Shown: piece after piece, positions 1 through 8,893 of the stretch
How the letters are laid out: every line of letters begins with the position of its first letter
Numbering within the stretch: position 1 is the first letter of the stretch
Assembly: GCA_963582065.1 (NCBI GenBank)
Contig: CAUZRQ010000006.1
Coordinates: forward strand, 1-64,000
Length of the DNA: 64,000 nucleotides
Reading direction: 5' to 3'
Source: UBA8437 sp963582065
GTDB taxonomy: Bacteria; Planctomycetota; Planctomycetia; Planctomycetales; Planctomycetaceae
Position numbers and translations under genes: made by a program
The notes under the pieces: generated by a model
Database searches by the model: none
What the model saw: the letters and a program-made list of their open reading frames with translations, nothing else
What the model was told of the DNA's origin: nothing

Positions 1-34
1 TGCTCTGCGGGACATCGTGCGGCTCCTGTGAGTT

Positions 35-60
35 CATTCCTCCGTAATTACGGAGGAATG
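35..60. repeat. 26-bp perfect palindrome
   Basis: Every base from 35 to 60 pairs with its mirror base, around the centre TAATTA. The half-site is CATTCCTCCGTAA. It lies about 75 bp beyond the 3' end of the minus-strand tRNA gene. No T-run follows on either strand, so a classic intrinsic terminator is unlikely. An AT core with GC-rich arms and no loop is more like a dimeric regulator or recombinase site, or a cruciform. Which one cannot be told from this window, because the flanking gene on the left is outside it. Confidence 0.6.
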
Positions 61-78
61 GCCAGCTCCAAGGCCGCA

Positions 79-95
79 CTGCCCGACACGGGCAG
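79..95 (-). terminator. GC hairpin downstream of tRNA-Arg, possible terminator
   Basis: CTGCCCG and CGGGCAG form a perfect 7-bp stem with a 3-nt loop, 39 nt past the tRNA 3' end on the minus strand. There is no U-tract after it. It could therefore be a Rho-assisted or processing hairpin instead of a true intrinsic terminator. Confidence 0.3.
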
Positions 96-133
96 GTACG
101 CTAAATTCAGCGTTCGGCAAACGTTATGAAAAG

Positions 134-208
<75 letters not shown>

Positions 209-219
209 CAGGGAGGTCG

Positions 220-225
220 ATTGTA
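220..225 (-). promoter_or_regulatory. Candidate -10 box for tRNA-Arg
   Basis: On the minus strand TACAAT ends 12 nt before the tRNA 5' end, which would give a leader of a few bases. This is typical of tRNA promoters. No good -35 hexamer is visible 16-18 nt upstream, so the call rests on the -10 match and its position. Confidence 0.4.
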
Positions 226-318
226 CGAAATCCTCTTCAAAGAGAAAGTCCCTCGTGGCGTCACCTCCGCCCGACACTCCCTCGACGCTCGTTCCCGCAC
301 CCGTCAGAATGTCCGGCG

Positions 319-1443
319 GTGACCCCGATGAACAGCGATCCCGGCAACAACGGCCCCGCCGACCCCGTCAACGATTCGATCAACGAACCCGCTGCGGACC
401 AGCCGCTCGAGCACGAGTCCGTCGAGGCGGGCGAACCGGTTGCGACCGCCGGCGACATCGACTTGCCACCTGTCGAACCCCCCTCGGGACGGTTCATCGC
501 CCAGCTGTTTCTGATCCCGGCGTTGATCGTCGGCGGCATCATCGGGCTGTTCCTGTTGTTCAGTTGGAGCGGGTCCCAGGCCCAGGACTGGCAGACGCTG
601 ATCGTCAGCCTCGGCCGTGACAACGCCCACCGCCGCGGCCGTGCATTCCACGACCTGGCCCAGTTGCTCAACTCGGGAAAGACCACCGAAACCGGCACTC
701 CGCTGGGCCAGCATCCTCCCCTGGCCACCGCCCTGTCCGATCTCGCCTCGCGGACCCTCGCCGAACAACCGGCTCCCGACGAGGCAGCCGATCACCTGCA
801 GCAGGTGGTCCTGCTGGTCCGATTGCTCGGCCTGATCGATGTCCCCGAATCGACCCTGCCGGTCCTCAGCCGATCCCTGGCGTCCGACCTCGATCCGGCC
901 GTCCGCCAGGCGGGCCTGCAGGCACTCGCATCGGTGGGAAAACGAGCGGTCGACCGCAAGGCAACCATCGACGAGTCCAGCTTGATCTCCAGCATCGACG
1001 GAATTCTCTCCGACGGCGAAACCGATCTCCGCCGCGATGCCACCGTCGCCCTGGGCGTCTTTTCGTCCGAGGAAGCGCTCGACCGGCTCGATTCTCTGCT
1101 GGGCGATTCCGACCAGATTGTCCGCTACAACGCCGCGGTCTCACTGGTCCGGCGGGGCCGGATGCAGGGACTGGCGGTCTTCCGCGACACGATCCAGCAG
1201 GCCACCCAGGACCGCGGATCGCTGGACCTCTCGAAGCCGGAATCCAAGAGCGAGATCGAGGCCTTCGAACAACGATGGTTGCTGCTGCAGTTGACGCTCA
1301 AGGCGGTCGGCAACCTGTCCGATTCGCTCTCGGATTCCGAGCGGACCTCGCTGGTCAAGGCGGTCACTTTGCTCGCCGGCGACGACACGCCGGCGAGAAT
1401 CCGCATCGATGCCAAGCGGGTGCTGCAGCGTCTGGAGCGGTGA
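319..1443 (+). CDS. Membrane-anchored HEAT-repeat protein
   Basis: 374 aa. The first ~57 residues are acidic and Pro/Asn-rich. One hydrophobic segment follows at about residues 59-83 (FIAQLFLIPALIVGG onward), then a helical domain. HEAT-like pairs are clear at about residues 188-208 (PAVRQAGLQALASVG) and 231-280 (DLRRDATVALGVF, IVRYNAAVSLVRRG). HEAT repeats usually form scaffold or binding surfaces, and no catalytic motif is visible. The start could be GTG at 319 or ATG at 328; neither has a strong ribosome site. It is the first gene of the rightward block, 118 bp upstream of the membrane-fusion protein and the M50 fusion. A joint role with those export-like proteins is plausible but unproven. 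Confidence 0.75.
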   Translation: MTPMNSDPGNNGPADPVNDSINEPAADQPLEHESVEAGEPVATAGDIDLPPVEPPSGRFIAQLFLIPALIVGGIIGLFLLFSWSGSQAQDWQTLIVSLGRDNAHRRGRAFHDLAQLLNSGKTTETGTPLGQHPPLATALSDLASRTLAEQPAPDEAADHLQQVVLLVRLLGLIDVPESTLPVLSRSLASDLDPAVRQAGLQALASVGKRAVDRKATIDESSLISSIDGILSDGETDLRRDATVALGVFSSEEALDRLDSLLGDSDQIVRYNAAVSLVRRGRMQGLAVFRDTIQQATQDRGSLDLSKPESKSEIEAFEQRWLLLQLTLKAVGNLSDSLSDSERTSLVKAVTLLAGDDTPARIRIDAKRVLQRLER

Positions 1444-1561
1444 GAGTCTCGCGACCGCCACGCCCGGGTGGGGATTTCCGCCCCGATCTCGTGTTCCGTC
1501 TCCCCGCCGATCGCGAGTACACTGTCGGGCGTTCGGCTGTTGGAGACGATGGAGAATCACG

Positions 1562-2524
1562 ATGAGCCGCATCACGCGCAACTCTCGCGCCACCGCATTG
1601 ATCGGATCGGTGCTCGCCCTGACACTCTGCACCGCGTGGCTGTTCGACGCCACTGCGCAGGACCGCCGACGACCGATCCCCGGGAAGTCCAGGCCGCCCG
1701 CCCGCTCGACCAACGGCGCAACGATCACCGGTGACGGCTTCCGGGTCAAACTGCTGCGACAGGTCCTGCTGGGTTTCGACCGTGTCGGCATCATCAAGCA
1801 GCTCGACCTCGTAGAGGGCAAACGGGTCCGGGCCGGGGTCGTCATCGCCCGGCTCGATGACGAGGTGGCACGTGCCGCGTTGAACAGCGCCAAGAAGAAG
1901 GCGAGCAACGACGTGCACAACCGGTACGCGATCGCCAGCTACGCCGTTTCGAAGAACGAACGCGAACAGGCCGTCCTGGCCAACAAGACCGCCGGGATGG
2001 CCGTCGTGCCATTGATCGAGATCAAGCGGCTGATCCTGGCCGAACAACGCAGCCAGTTGCAGATTGAACAGGCCGTCCACGACCAGGCGGTCGCGGTGCT
2101 CGACAGCACCCTCGCGCAGGCCCAGGTCAACACCTACGAACTCAGGGCCCCCTTCGACGGCATTGTCACCCGGCGGTTCAAGCAGGCAGGCGAATCCGTC
2201 AGCCAGGGCGACCCCATCCTCGAACTCGTCGACATCTCGTCGATGAAGGTCGAGGGCCGGATCCCGCTGGCCGAAGCCATCCGGCTCAGGCCCGGCCAGA
2301 AGGTCACCGTCCGGCTGATTGATTCGGCGGACGACGGCCGGGGAGAACTGCCACGGGAGTTCAAGCAGGCGAGGTTTCCGGGGACGCTGGTCTTCATCGA
2401 TCCCGGCGTCAACCTCGTCGGCAAACGGGACGTGAGAGTCTGGGCCAGGGTGGCCAACCAGGGAGGGCTGTTGCGGCACGGCCTGACCGCGATGATCGAC
2501 ATCGACATCTCAAGCAGCCCATGA
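1562..2524 (+). CDS. HlyD/RND-type periplasmic adaptor (membrane fusion) protein
   Basis: 320 aa. I chose the ATG at 1562 because GGAG lies about 9 nt upstream and an N-terminal signal sequence follows directly (SRATALIGSVLALTLCTAWLF, cut near ATAQ). A lipoyl-like half-motif is at about residues 77-100 (LVEGKRVRAGVVIARL). An alpha-helical hairpin spans about 100-190, and the second half-motif is YELRAPFDGIVTRRF with GESVSQGDPILELVD. This is the barrel-sandwich plan of membrane fusion proteins, which bridge inner and outer membrane pumps. The stop codon overlaps the next start in ATGA, so the two genes are translationally coupled. No RND or ABC pump is encoded nearby, so the partner is probably the adjacent M50 fusion. 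Confidence 0.85.
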   Translation: MSRITRNSRATALIGSVLALTLCTAWLFDATAQDRRRPIPGKSRPPARSTNGATITGDGFRVKLLRQVLLGFDRVGIIKQLDLVEGKRVRAGVVIARLDDEVARAALNSAKKKASNDVHNRYAIASYAVSKNEREQAVLANKTAGMAVVPLIEIKRLILAEQRSQLQIEQAVHDQAVAVLDSTLAQAQVNTYELRAPFDGIVTRRFKQAGESVSQGDPILELVDISSMKVEGRIPLAEAIRLRPGQKVTVRLIDSADDGRGELPREFKQARFPGTLVFIDPGVNLVGKRDVRVWARVANQGGLLRHGLTAMIDIDISSSP

Positions 2525-5007
2525 GTTCGGCCGCCTCGCTGACAACCGCCAACCGGCGGCCGATCCCGCTGCAGGTCCGCGACGACCTGATCTTCAAGCG
2601 GATCGAGTTCCTGGGCGTCTCGTACTGGGTCGTCAAGGACCCGGTCGGCCTGAAGTACTTTCGGCTGCAACCCGAGCAGTACCACGCCCTGCAACTGCTC
2701 AACGGCGACCGGCATCTCGAGGAGCTGCGCGACGCGCTCCACGACGAACTGCCCACCGTCCGTCTGCAACTCTCCGACATCCAGCACCTGATCACCGACC
2801 TGCACCAGAAGGGCCTGGTCTTCTCCAACCGCATCGGACAGGGCACCTCGCTGGCCAAGATCGACTTCGAGGAAAAGAAGAAGAAGCTGTTCAACACCAT
2901 GCGGAGCCTACTTTACGTCCGGCTCCCCGGCTGGGACCCCGAGGCTGTGCTCGCCCGGCTCTATCCTTTCGTTCGCTGGGTCTACCATCCGGTCACCGTC
3001 ACGCTGACGATGCTGTTCGTCATCTCCAGCTGGGTGCTGCTGGCGGTTCAGTTCGAGACCTTCACGGCGCAGATGCCCGAGTTCCAGCAGTTCTTCAGCT
3101 GGCCCAACCTGCTGTATCTCTGGATCACCCTGGGCACGTGCAAGGTGATCCACGAGTTCGGACACGGACTCTCGTGCAAGCACTTCGGCGGCGAATGCCA
3201 CGCAATGGGGGTGATGCTGCTGGTCTTCAGCCCCTGCCTTTACTGCGATGTCTCCGACAGCTGGATGCTCAAGAGCAAGTGGCAGCGGATCGCCATCGGG
3301 GCGGCGGGGATATACATCGAGGTGGTGATCTCGGCCATCGCGATCTACGTCTGGTGGAACACCCAATCGGGACTGATCCACCACCTGTGCCTGAACATCT
3401 TCTTCGTGACCACCATCACCACCGTCATCTGGAACGCCAACCCGCTGATGCGGTTCGACGGCTACTACATGATGTCGGACTTCCTCGAGATCCCCAACCT
3501 GCGGCCCAAGGCCGACCGGCTGCTGCGAGACTGGTTCGGCTGGTACTGCCTGGGGATCGAGGCCAAGCCCGACCCGTTCATGCCCGAAAGCGGTCGGGCG
3601 GGATTCGTGATGTTCGCCATCGCCGCCGGCCTGTACCGCTGGTTCATCCTGACCGTGATCATGGTCTTCCTCTACACCGTCCTGAAACCCTTCGGTCTGC
3701 AGAGCATCGGCATCGCGCTGGCCGTGGTCTCGGTAATCACCATCCTTTTCAACCTCGTCCTGAACATCTACAAGCAGGTCACTGCCCCGAGGATCGAACC
3801 ATTGAGCCGTCCCAAGATCGCGATCTCGCTCGGCCTGCTGGTGACAGTGGTCGCCTGCACCATGGCCGTCCCGCTTCCCCTGCACATCGAAGCGATGTTC
3901 CTGGTCGAACCGCACGACGTGCGACACGTCTACACCCCCGTCCCCGGCCGACTCGAACACCGGCCGGTTCAACCCGGTGACCAGGTCACATCCGGCCAGA
4001 CGCTCGCCACCCTCTCCAACCCCGCCCTCGAACTCGAACACCTCCGCCTCGAACAGCAGGAACAGGTCCAGTTGCTTCGGGTCTCGGTCGCCAACGCACT
4101 CGAAGACCGGTCACGAGAGGAACTGGCCAAGGCCAATCGCAACTCGGCCACGACGCAGTTGGCCGAGTTTCAGAAGCAGATCGATCGGATGACGGTCACG
4201 GCACCGTGTGCGGGCACCATTGTCGCTCCCCCCCGTGTGCCCGCCCCGCCGCTGGATTCCCGTCGTGACCAGCTGGCCGCCTGGCACGGCACGCCCCTGG
4301 AAGACCGCAACCGCAACTGCCTGCTGCCCGAACGCACCCACCTGCTTTCCATCGCACCCGACAGCGAGTTCCAGGCCGTCGTCGTCATCGATCAGGGCGA
4401 CCGCAACGACATGGTTTCTGCCGAGGAGTCCCTCGGGTTTTCGGGCATTTCCGGCCCCGAGGGGCTGACCGTCTTGACCGTGCTTTCCGGCACTCCGGCC
4501 GCCAGGGCTGAGATCGTTCCGGGAGACCGGATCACGTCGAACAACGGGGCACCGATCACTCGGCTGGCCGACCTGCTCCCCAGGACGACCGACTCGACGG
4601 ACAAGACGGCGCCGAAACCTCTGCTGCTGAGCGTGAAGAGTTCAAGCGGTGAGAATCGCGAGGTGAAGCTGTCCCCGGCGCGTTCGCCGACCCGGGTGCA
4701 ACTGAAGTTCGACCACCTGGCGGACCGAACTTACGAGGGATTCATCGAAAAGATCTCGCGGCGCGATCTCGAATTCGTCCCCGAACTGCTCTCGAACAAG
4801 CTCGGTGGCGAAGTGGCCACCGCGACCGACCGGCAGGGTCGCGAACGGCCGCTGAGCCCCGCCTACCAGGCCACGGTGCTGCTCCGAAAGGACCCGCTGC
4901 TGCTCAAGACCGGGCTGCGGGGCCGCTCGCGGTTCCTGGTCGACACCCGAACCGCCTACCAGTGGATCTACCGCTGGTACCGCCGCACCTTCAGGTTCCG
5001 CCTCTGA
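2521..5007 (+). CDS. PqqD-like / M50 site-2 protease-like / HlyD-like / PDZ fusion membrane protein
   Basis: 828 aa. Residues ~15-100 resemble a PqqD-type peptide-binding domain (VKDPVGLKYFRLQPEQYHALQLL). A membrane region of several segments follows, with HEFGH at residues 211-215 and a downstream NPLMRFDGYYMMSD, the pattern of intramembrane M50 metalloproteases. After the last membrane segment, residues ~465-580 have a HlyD-like half-motif (HVYTPVPGRLEHRPVQPGDQ) and a coiled hairpin. Residues ~645-690 look like a PDZ domain (GTPAARAEIVPGDRITSNNG). C-terminal beta domains of membrane-fusion type follow. The HExxH is intact, so peptidase activity is possible, but M50 homologues in peptide export may act as transporters. 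It overlaps the adaptor gene upstream (ATGA) and the amidohydrolase downstream (TGATG). Confidence 0.8.
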   Translation: MSSAASLTTANRRPIPLQVRDDLIFKRIEFLGVSYWVVKDPVGLKYFRLQPEQYHALQLLNGDRHLEELRDALHDELPTVRLQLSDIQHLITDLHQKGLVFSNRIGQGTSLAKIDFEEKKKKLFNTMRSLLYVRLPGWDPEAVLARLYPFVRWVYHPVTVTLTMLFVISSWVLLAVQFETFTAQMPEFQQFFSWPNLLYLWITLGTCKVIHEFGHGLSCKHFGGECHAMGVMLLVFSPCLYCDVSDSWMLKSKWQRIAIGAAGIYIEVVISAIAIYVWWNTQSGLIHHLCLNIFFVTTITTVIWNANPLMRFDGYYMMSDFLEIPNLRPKADRLLRDWFGWYCLGIEAKPDPFMPESGRAGFVMFAIAAGLYRWFILTVIMVFLYTVLKPFGLQSIGIALAVVSVITILFNLVLNIYKQVTAPRIEPLSRPKIAISLGLLVTVVACTMAVPLPLHIEAMFLVEPHDVRHVYTPVPGRLEHRPVQPGDQVTSGQTLATLSNPALELEHLRLEQQEQVQLLRVSVANALEDRSREELAKANRNSATTQLAEFQKQIDRMTVTAPCAGTIVAPPRVPAPPLDSRRDQLAAWHGTPLEDRNRNCLLPERTHLLSIAPDSEFQAVVVIDQGDRNDMVSAEESLGFSGISGPEGLTVLTVLSGTPAARAEIVPGDRITSNNGAPITRLADLLPRTTDSTDKTAPKPLLLSVKSSSGENREVKLSPARSPTRVQLKFDHLADRTYEGFIEKISRRDLEFVPELLSNKLGGEVATATDRQGRERPLSPAYQATVLLRKDPLLLKTGLRGRSRFLVDTRTAYQWIYRWYRRTFRFRL

Positions 5008-6158
5008 TGAATCCCACGTCCTCGTTCGACCTCCTGGTTCGCGCCGGCCGCGTCGTCTGTCCACGGACCGGCCGCGATGCCCCGGGCAGTGTCGGCATCT
5101 CCGACGGACTGATCTCGGCCATCGACCCGCCCGGGGAATCGACCGCCGACCAGACACTCGATTTCCCCGACACGGTTCTGCTGCCCGGGCTGGTCGACCT
5201 GCACGCTCATCCGGCCTGCAGCGGTTCAAAGTACGGCGTCGATCCCGACCGCGAGTTTCTTCCCCGGGGAGTCACCACGGTTCTCTCCCAGGGAGATGCC
5301 GGAGCCGACAACTGGACACGCTACCGCGAAGAGACGATCGAAGGGTCGAAGACCCGGGTCCGGCTGGCGATCAGTATTTCACGTCACGGCGAAAGCACCG
5401 AGCGGCCATGCCTGGACGACCTCGACTGGCTTGACGTCGACGCGTGTGTGCAGGCGATCACCGACGGCGGTCCGTTGATCTGGGGGATCGCCGTCAACTG
5501 CAGCCGGGCGTCGGCCGGTTCCGCCGACCCCCGCATGGCACTGGAACTGGCTCTCGAAGCCGCCCGGTCCACCAACCGGCCCCTGTTGTACGGACTGAGA
5601 GAACCCGACGACTGGTCGTTTGCCGAGCAGTTCGAGTTGCTGCGGGCCGGCGATGTGGTCACCTACACGTTCCGCCGCGAACCGCACGGGATCGTTGCCG
5701 GAGGTCGTGTCCGACCCGAAGTGAAGGAGGCTCGCGACAAGGGGGTGCTGTTTGACGTCGGACACGGCATGACATCGCTGGATTTCAACGAGTTCGAAGT
5801 GGCACTCGCCGAGGGCTTCCCACCCGACACGATCTCGACCGACCAGTACGCTCGGCACGTCGACAGCACCCCGCAGCACGATCTGCCCCGGACGATGTCC
5901 AAGCTGTTGGCCGCGGGGATGACCGAGTCGGATATCTTTCGGGCAGTCACCCTGAGACCGGCCCAGGTCCTGGGACTGGAGACCGAAGCCGGGGGCCTCC
6001 GGCCCGGCGCCCCCGCTGACCTCACCCTGCTGGCCTTTCGGGACGACGCCGCGGCTCTCGAGGACGTCCACGGCGAAGTTCGCCCCGGTGGCTGCTGGGA
6101 AGCGGTGCTCACGATCCGCAACGGCGAGACGATCCTCCCCGACGGCGTCTCGTGCTAG
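5007..6158 (+). CDS. Amidohydrolase-superfamily metallohydrolase (dihydroorotase/deacetylase-like)
   Basis: 383 aa. The start ATG at 5007 overlaps the previous stop (TGATG). The N-terminal beta-sandwich strand (FDLLVRAGRVVCP) is followed by LPGLVDLHAHPACSG, with the metal-binding HxH at H66 and H68. Later conserved stretches are LFDVGHGMTS and ISTDQYARHV, which could supply the other His and Asp ligands. The C-terminus has the usual cyclic-amidohydrolase signature (LGLETEAGGLRPGAPADLTLL). There is no signal peptide, so it is probably cytoplasmic. It is closest in pattern to the EF_0837/AHA_3915-type amidohydrolase/deacetylase family. The natural substrate cannot be read from the sequence. Confidence 0.85.
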   Translation: MNPTSSFDLLVRAGRVVCPRTGRDAPGSVGISDGLISAIDPPGESTADQTLDFPDTVLLPGLVDLHAHPACSGSKYGVDPDREFLPRGVTTVLSQGDAGADNWTRYREETIEGSKTRVRLAISISRHGESTERPCLDDLDWLDVDACVQAITDGGPLIWGIAVNCSRASAGSADPRMALELALEAARSTNRPLLYGLREPDDWSFAEQFELLRAGDVVTYTFRREPHGIVAGGRVRPEVKEARDKGVLFDVGHGMTSLDFNEFEVALAEGFPPDTISTDQYARHVDSTPQHDLPRTMSKLLAAGMTESDIFRAVTLRPAQVLGLETEAGGLRPGAPADLTLLAFRDDAAALEDVHGEVRPGGCWEAVLTIRNGETILPDGVSC

Positions 6159-6275
6159 CTGTCCGCAGCCGGCACGCACGCCCGGCAGCCCCTTGGTAGA
6201 ATCGACCGGTCCGAGGTGCGAGAGCCGAAACGGCACGCCTCCTCAGCCGCGACGATTCCCCGAGGACTCCAGACC

Positions 6276-7253
6276 ATGACCAGATCCCTGACGTGTTGCC
6301 TCGCCCTCTTTCTGCTCGGTGCCCCGTCCACCGTCCGTGCCCAGGAACCCGCTACGCTCAAGGGCAACCCGCTGGTCGGCCTGATCGACTTTCACGTCCA
6401 CTCCGGCCCCGACAGCTTCACCCGCTCGACAACCGACTTCGAGATCGCCCGCATCGCCAGGAGCCGCAAGATGGGGGCCCTGGTGCTGAAAAACCACTTC
6501 ACGATGACCGCCGACCGGGCGGTGCTGGCCGAACGGGTCACCGGACAACGCTGCTACGGCGGCATCGTGCTCAACCGCGCGGTCGGAGGACTCAACCCCG
6601 AGGCCATCCGTCGCATGGTCACCTTCACCGGAAACCGGGCCAAGGTGGTCTGGCTGCCGACTTTCGATGCCGACAACCACGTCCGGCGGTTCAAAGAGAA
6701 CCGGCCGTCGGTGCCGGTCATCCGAAACGGGAAACCGGTCACGGCACTCGCGGAGATCTTTTCGCTGTGTGCCAAACACGACCTGGTCCTGGAAACCGGA
6801 CACTCCTCGGCCGCCGAATGCCTGCTGCTGCTGGCAGCCGCCCGCCAGGCCGGTGTCAGGAAACTGGTTGTCACCCACGCCATGGCCGACCCGATTCGGA
6901 TGACCATCGCGCAGATGAAGCAGGCAGCGAAACTCGGAGCCAAGATCGAGTGCGTCTGGATGACCAACCTGGCCGGACCCAGTTCGCACCTGGTCAGCAT
7001 GAGGCACTGGAAGAAGGTCTCGACATCCGATTACGCCAAGGCGATGAAAGCCGTCGGCACCGACCACTTCATCCTCAGCTCCGACCTCGGACAGTATCTC
7101 AACCCGATCCCCACCGATGGCATGAAACGCTTCGTCCTGGAACTCGCCGCCGAGGGATTCTCGCAGAAAGACATCCTCAAGATGGGCCGCGACACGCCGG
7201 CCGCGCTGCTGGGAATGAAACCGGCCAACGGCGGTCCCATCAAGAACCGTTGA
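6276..7253 (+). CDS. Secreted DUF6282-like metal-dependent hydrolase
   Basis: 325 aa. The ATG at 6276 begins a clear signal peptide (MTRSLTCCLALFLLG, cut after VRAQ). The mature part starts with LVGLIDFHVHSGPD, placing an HxH metal motif at H40 and H42. Further His/Asp candidates are VLKNHF, VLETGHSS, VVTHAM and LSSDLGQ. This is the PHP/amidohydrolase-like barrel arrangement seen in DUF6282 proteins, whose substrates are not established. It follows another amidohydrolase by 117 bp. It is exported, whereas that neighbour is not, so the two probably do not act in the same compartment. Confidence 0.7.
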   Translation: MTRSLTCCLALFLLGAPSTVRAQEPATLKGNPLVGLIDFHVHSGPDSFTRSTTDFEIARIARSRKMGALVLKNHFTMTADRAVLAERVTGQRCYGGIVLNRAVGGLNPEAIRRMVTFTGNRAKVVWLPTFDADNHVRRFKENRPSVPVIRNGKPVTALAEIFSLCAKHDLVLETGHSSAAECLLLLAAARQAGVRKLVVTHAMADPIRMTIAQMKQAAKLGAKIECVWMTNLAGPSSHLVSMRHWKKVSTSDYAKAMKAVGTDHFILSSDLGQYLNPIPTDGMKRFVLELAAEGFSQKDILKMGRDTPAALLGMKPANGGPIKNR

Positions 7254-7295
7254 TCCGGTATGATGGTCCATCGGCAACCCACTCCTCGGCCGACC

Positions 7296-8885
7296 ATGCG
7301 CATCCCCCCCACCACGCTCGCCATCCTGACGCTCGCTAGCATTGCCGGGTCGGTGGCCGACGGCGCGGACCCGTTGCACGTGGACATCGATCGGATGATC
7401 GCGGCGAAGGCTGCCGGACCAGTGGCGAAACCGGCCGACGACGCCGAGTTTCTCAGGCGGGTGACGCTCGACCTGGCCGGACGGGTGCCGACGTTCAAGG
7501 AAGCCACCGACTTCCACGCCGATTCCGCCGCGGACAAACGGGCCAAGCTGATCGATCGCCTGTTGGCATCAGCCGACTTCCCCCGGCGGATGCAGGAGTG
7601 GTTCGAGGTGATGGTGCTCGAACGACGGGCCGAATCGAGCATCAAGACCGAGGACTGGTCGAAATGGGTGCAGGCGGGTTTTCGAGACAATACGCCGTGG
7701 AACCAGTTGGTGGCGAAACTGCTGTTCGTCGAAAAGGACGATGCGGCCAACCAACCGGCGACCAAGTTCCTGAAGGCGACCGGACGGGGCGGAAACGCAC
7801 ACCAGGTCACCCAGGACATCGCCCGGATCTTCCTTGGTCGCGATATCATGTGTGCCCAGTGTCACAATCATCCCTCGGTCGAGGTCTACACCCAGCAGGA
7901 CTACTTCGGCATCTTCTCCTACGTCCAGGAACAGCCGGCCAAGGCCAACAGCGAGTTCGAATCGGTCTTCATTCCCGGCAAGAAGACCACCGGGCCACGT
8001 CTGCCGGGCGGCCAGGAGATCGAGGTGCCGAAGTTCGAGAAGGGGCAGGAGCAAGAGGCCGCCAAGTTCCGCCCCCGGATGATGCTCGCCCGTGACCTGC
8101 CCAGTGGCACCAACCAGGCCTTTGTCCGCACCAGCGTCAACCGGCTGTGGGCACTGCTGCTGGGCCGCGGACTCGTCCACCCCGCTCACCTGGATCACCC
8201 CGCCAACCCGCCATCGCACCCGGCACTCTTCGAACGCCTGCAGCAGGAGTTCACGACCAGGAAGTTCGACACCCGTCACCTGCTCCGCGAGATCGTCCTC
8301 AGCAAGACCTACCAGCGGTCGAGCCGCCTGCCCGAAGGTGTCAAGGCGGCCGAAGTTCCCGAGGACCGGTTCCGGGTCGCCCTGCTCAAGCCGCTCTCAC
8401 CCGAACAACTCGCCTGGAGCCTGATGGTCGCCACCGGCAACCAACGGCGGATGCTCGAGGGAAAGGTCCCCGAAAACGAACCGTTCGACGCCTACAACTA
8501 CATCAACGGCAACGTCGAGAGGCTGCCGGCGACGGTGGGCGAGACGATGGAACTGTTCAGCTGGATGGTCGGCAACCCGCCTGGCGAGGATCCCGACGAC
8601 TACAACCCGGCGATGGGCCACGCGTTGTTCCTGATGAACGAACGCCTGGTCCTCGACTGGCTCAAGCCGCGTGATGGCTCGCTGGTCGGCCATTTGGTCG
8701 CCGTCAAGAAGAACCCGGACTCCGTCCAACGGCTCTACCTCTCGGTCCTGTCACGGCGGCCCTCCGAAAGCGAACTGCGTGCGGCCGTTGCCTTCCTGGA
8801 CAAGCACGCCACCGCCCGGCCGACGGCCTTGGCCGACCTGGCCTGGTCACTGCTCGCCTCCGCCGAATTTCGACTCAATCACTGA
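7296..8885 (+). CDS. DUF1549/DUF1553 secreted protein
   Basis: 529 aa. I took the ATG at 7296, which starts a signal peptide (TTLAILTLASIAGSVADGA). Residues ~30-235 match the DUF1549 pattern, with LTLDLAGRVPT-like opening text and FLGRDIMCAQCHNHP. CAQCH gives C186, C189 and H190, a c-type-heme-like motif. Residues ~265-500 match DUF1553 (ARDLPSGTNQAFVRTSVNRLW, LKPLSPEQLAWSLM). Such proteins are hallmark Planctomycetota genes, usually paired with DUF1501 proteins as here; their biochemical role is unknown. The N-terminal cytochrome domain found in many relatives is absent. Confidence 0.9.
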   Translation: MRIPPTTLAILTLASIAGSVADGADPLHVDIDRMIAAKAAGPVAKPADDAEFLRRVTLDLAGRVPTFKEATDFHADSAADKRAKLIDRLLASADFPRRMQEWFEVMVLERRAESSIKTEDWSKWVQAGFRDNTPWNQLVAKLLFVEKDDAANQPATKFLKATGRGGNAHQVTQDIARIFLGRDIMCAQCHNHPSVEVYTQQDYFGIFSYVQEQPAKANSEFESVFIPGKKTTGPRLPGGQEIEVPKFEKGQEQEAAKFRPRMMLARDLPSGTNQAFVRTSVNRLWALLLGRGLVHPAHLDHPANPPSHPALFERLQQEFTTRKFDTRHLLREIVLSKTYQRSSRLPEGVKAAEVPEDRFRVALLKPLSPEQLAWSLMVATGNQRRMLEGKVPENEPFDAYNYINGNVERLPATVGETMELFSWMVGNPPGEDPDDYNPAMGHALFLMNERLVLDWLKPRDGSLVGHLVAVKKNPDSVQRLYLSVLSRRPSESELRAAVAFLDKHATARPTALADLAWSLLASAEFRLNH

Positions 8886-8893
8886 TCCCCGCC

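Noticed and set aside
7851..7865. CAQCH motif considered as proof of a cytochrome c
   Set aside because: It is a conserved internal motif of DUF1549; heme attachment is not shown and the usual N-terminal cytochrome domain is missing.
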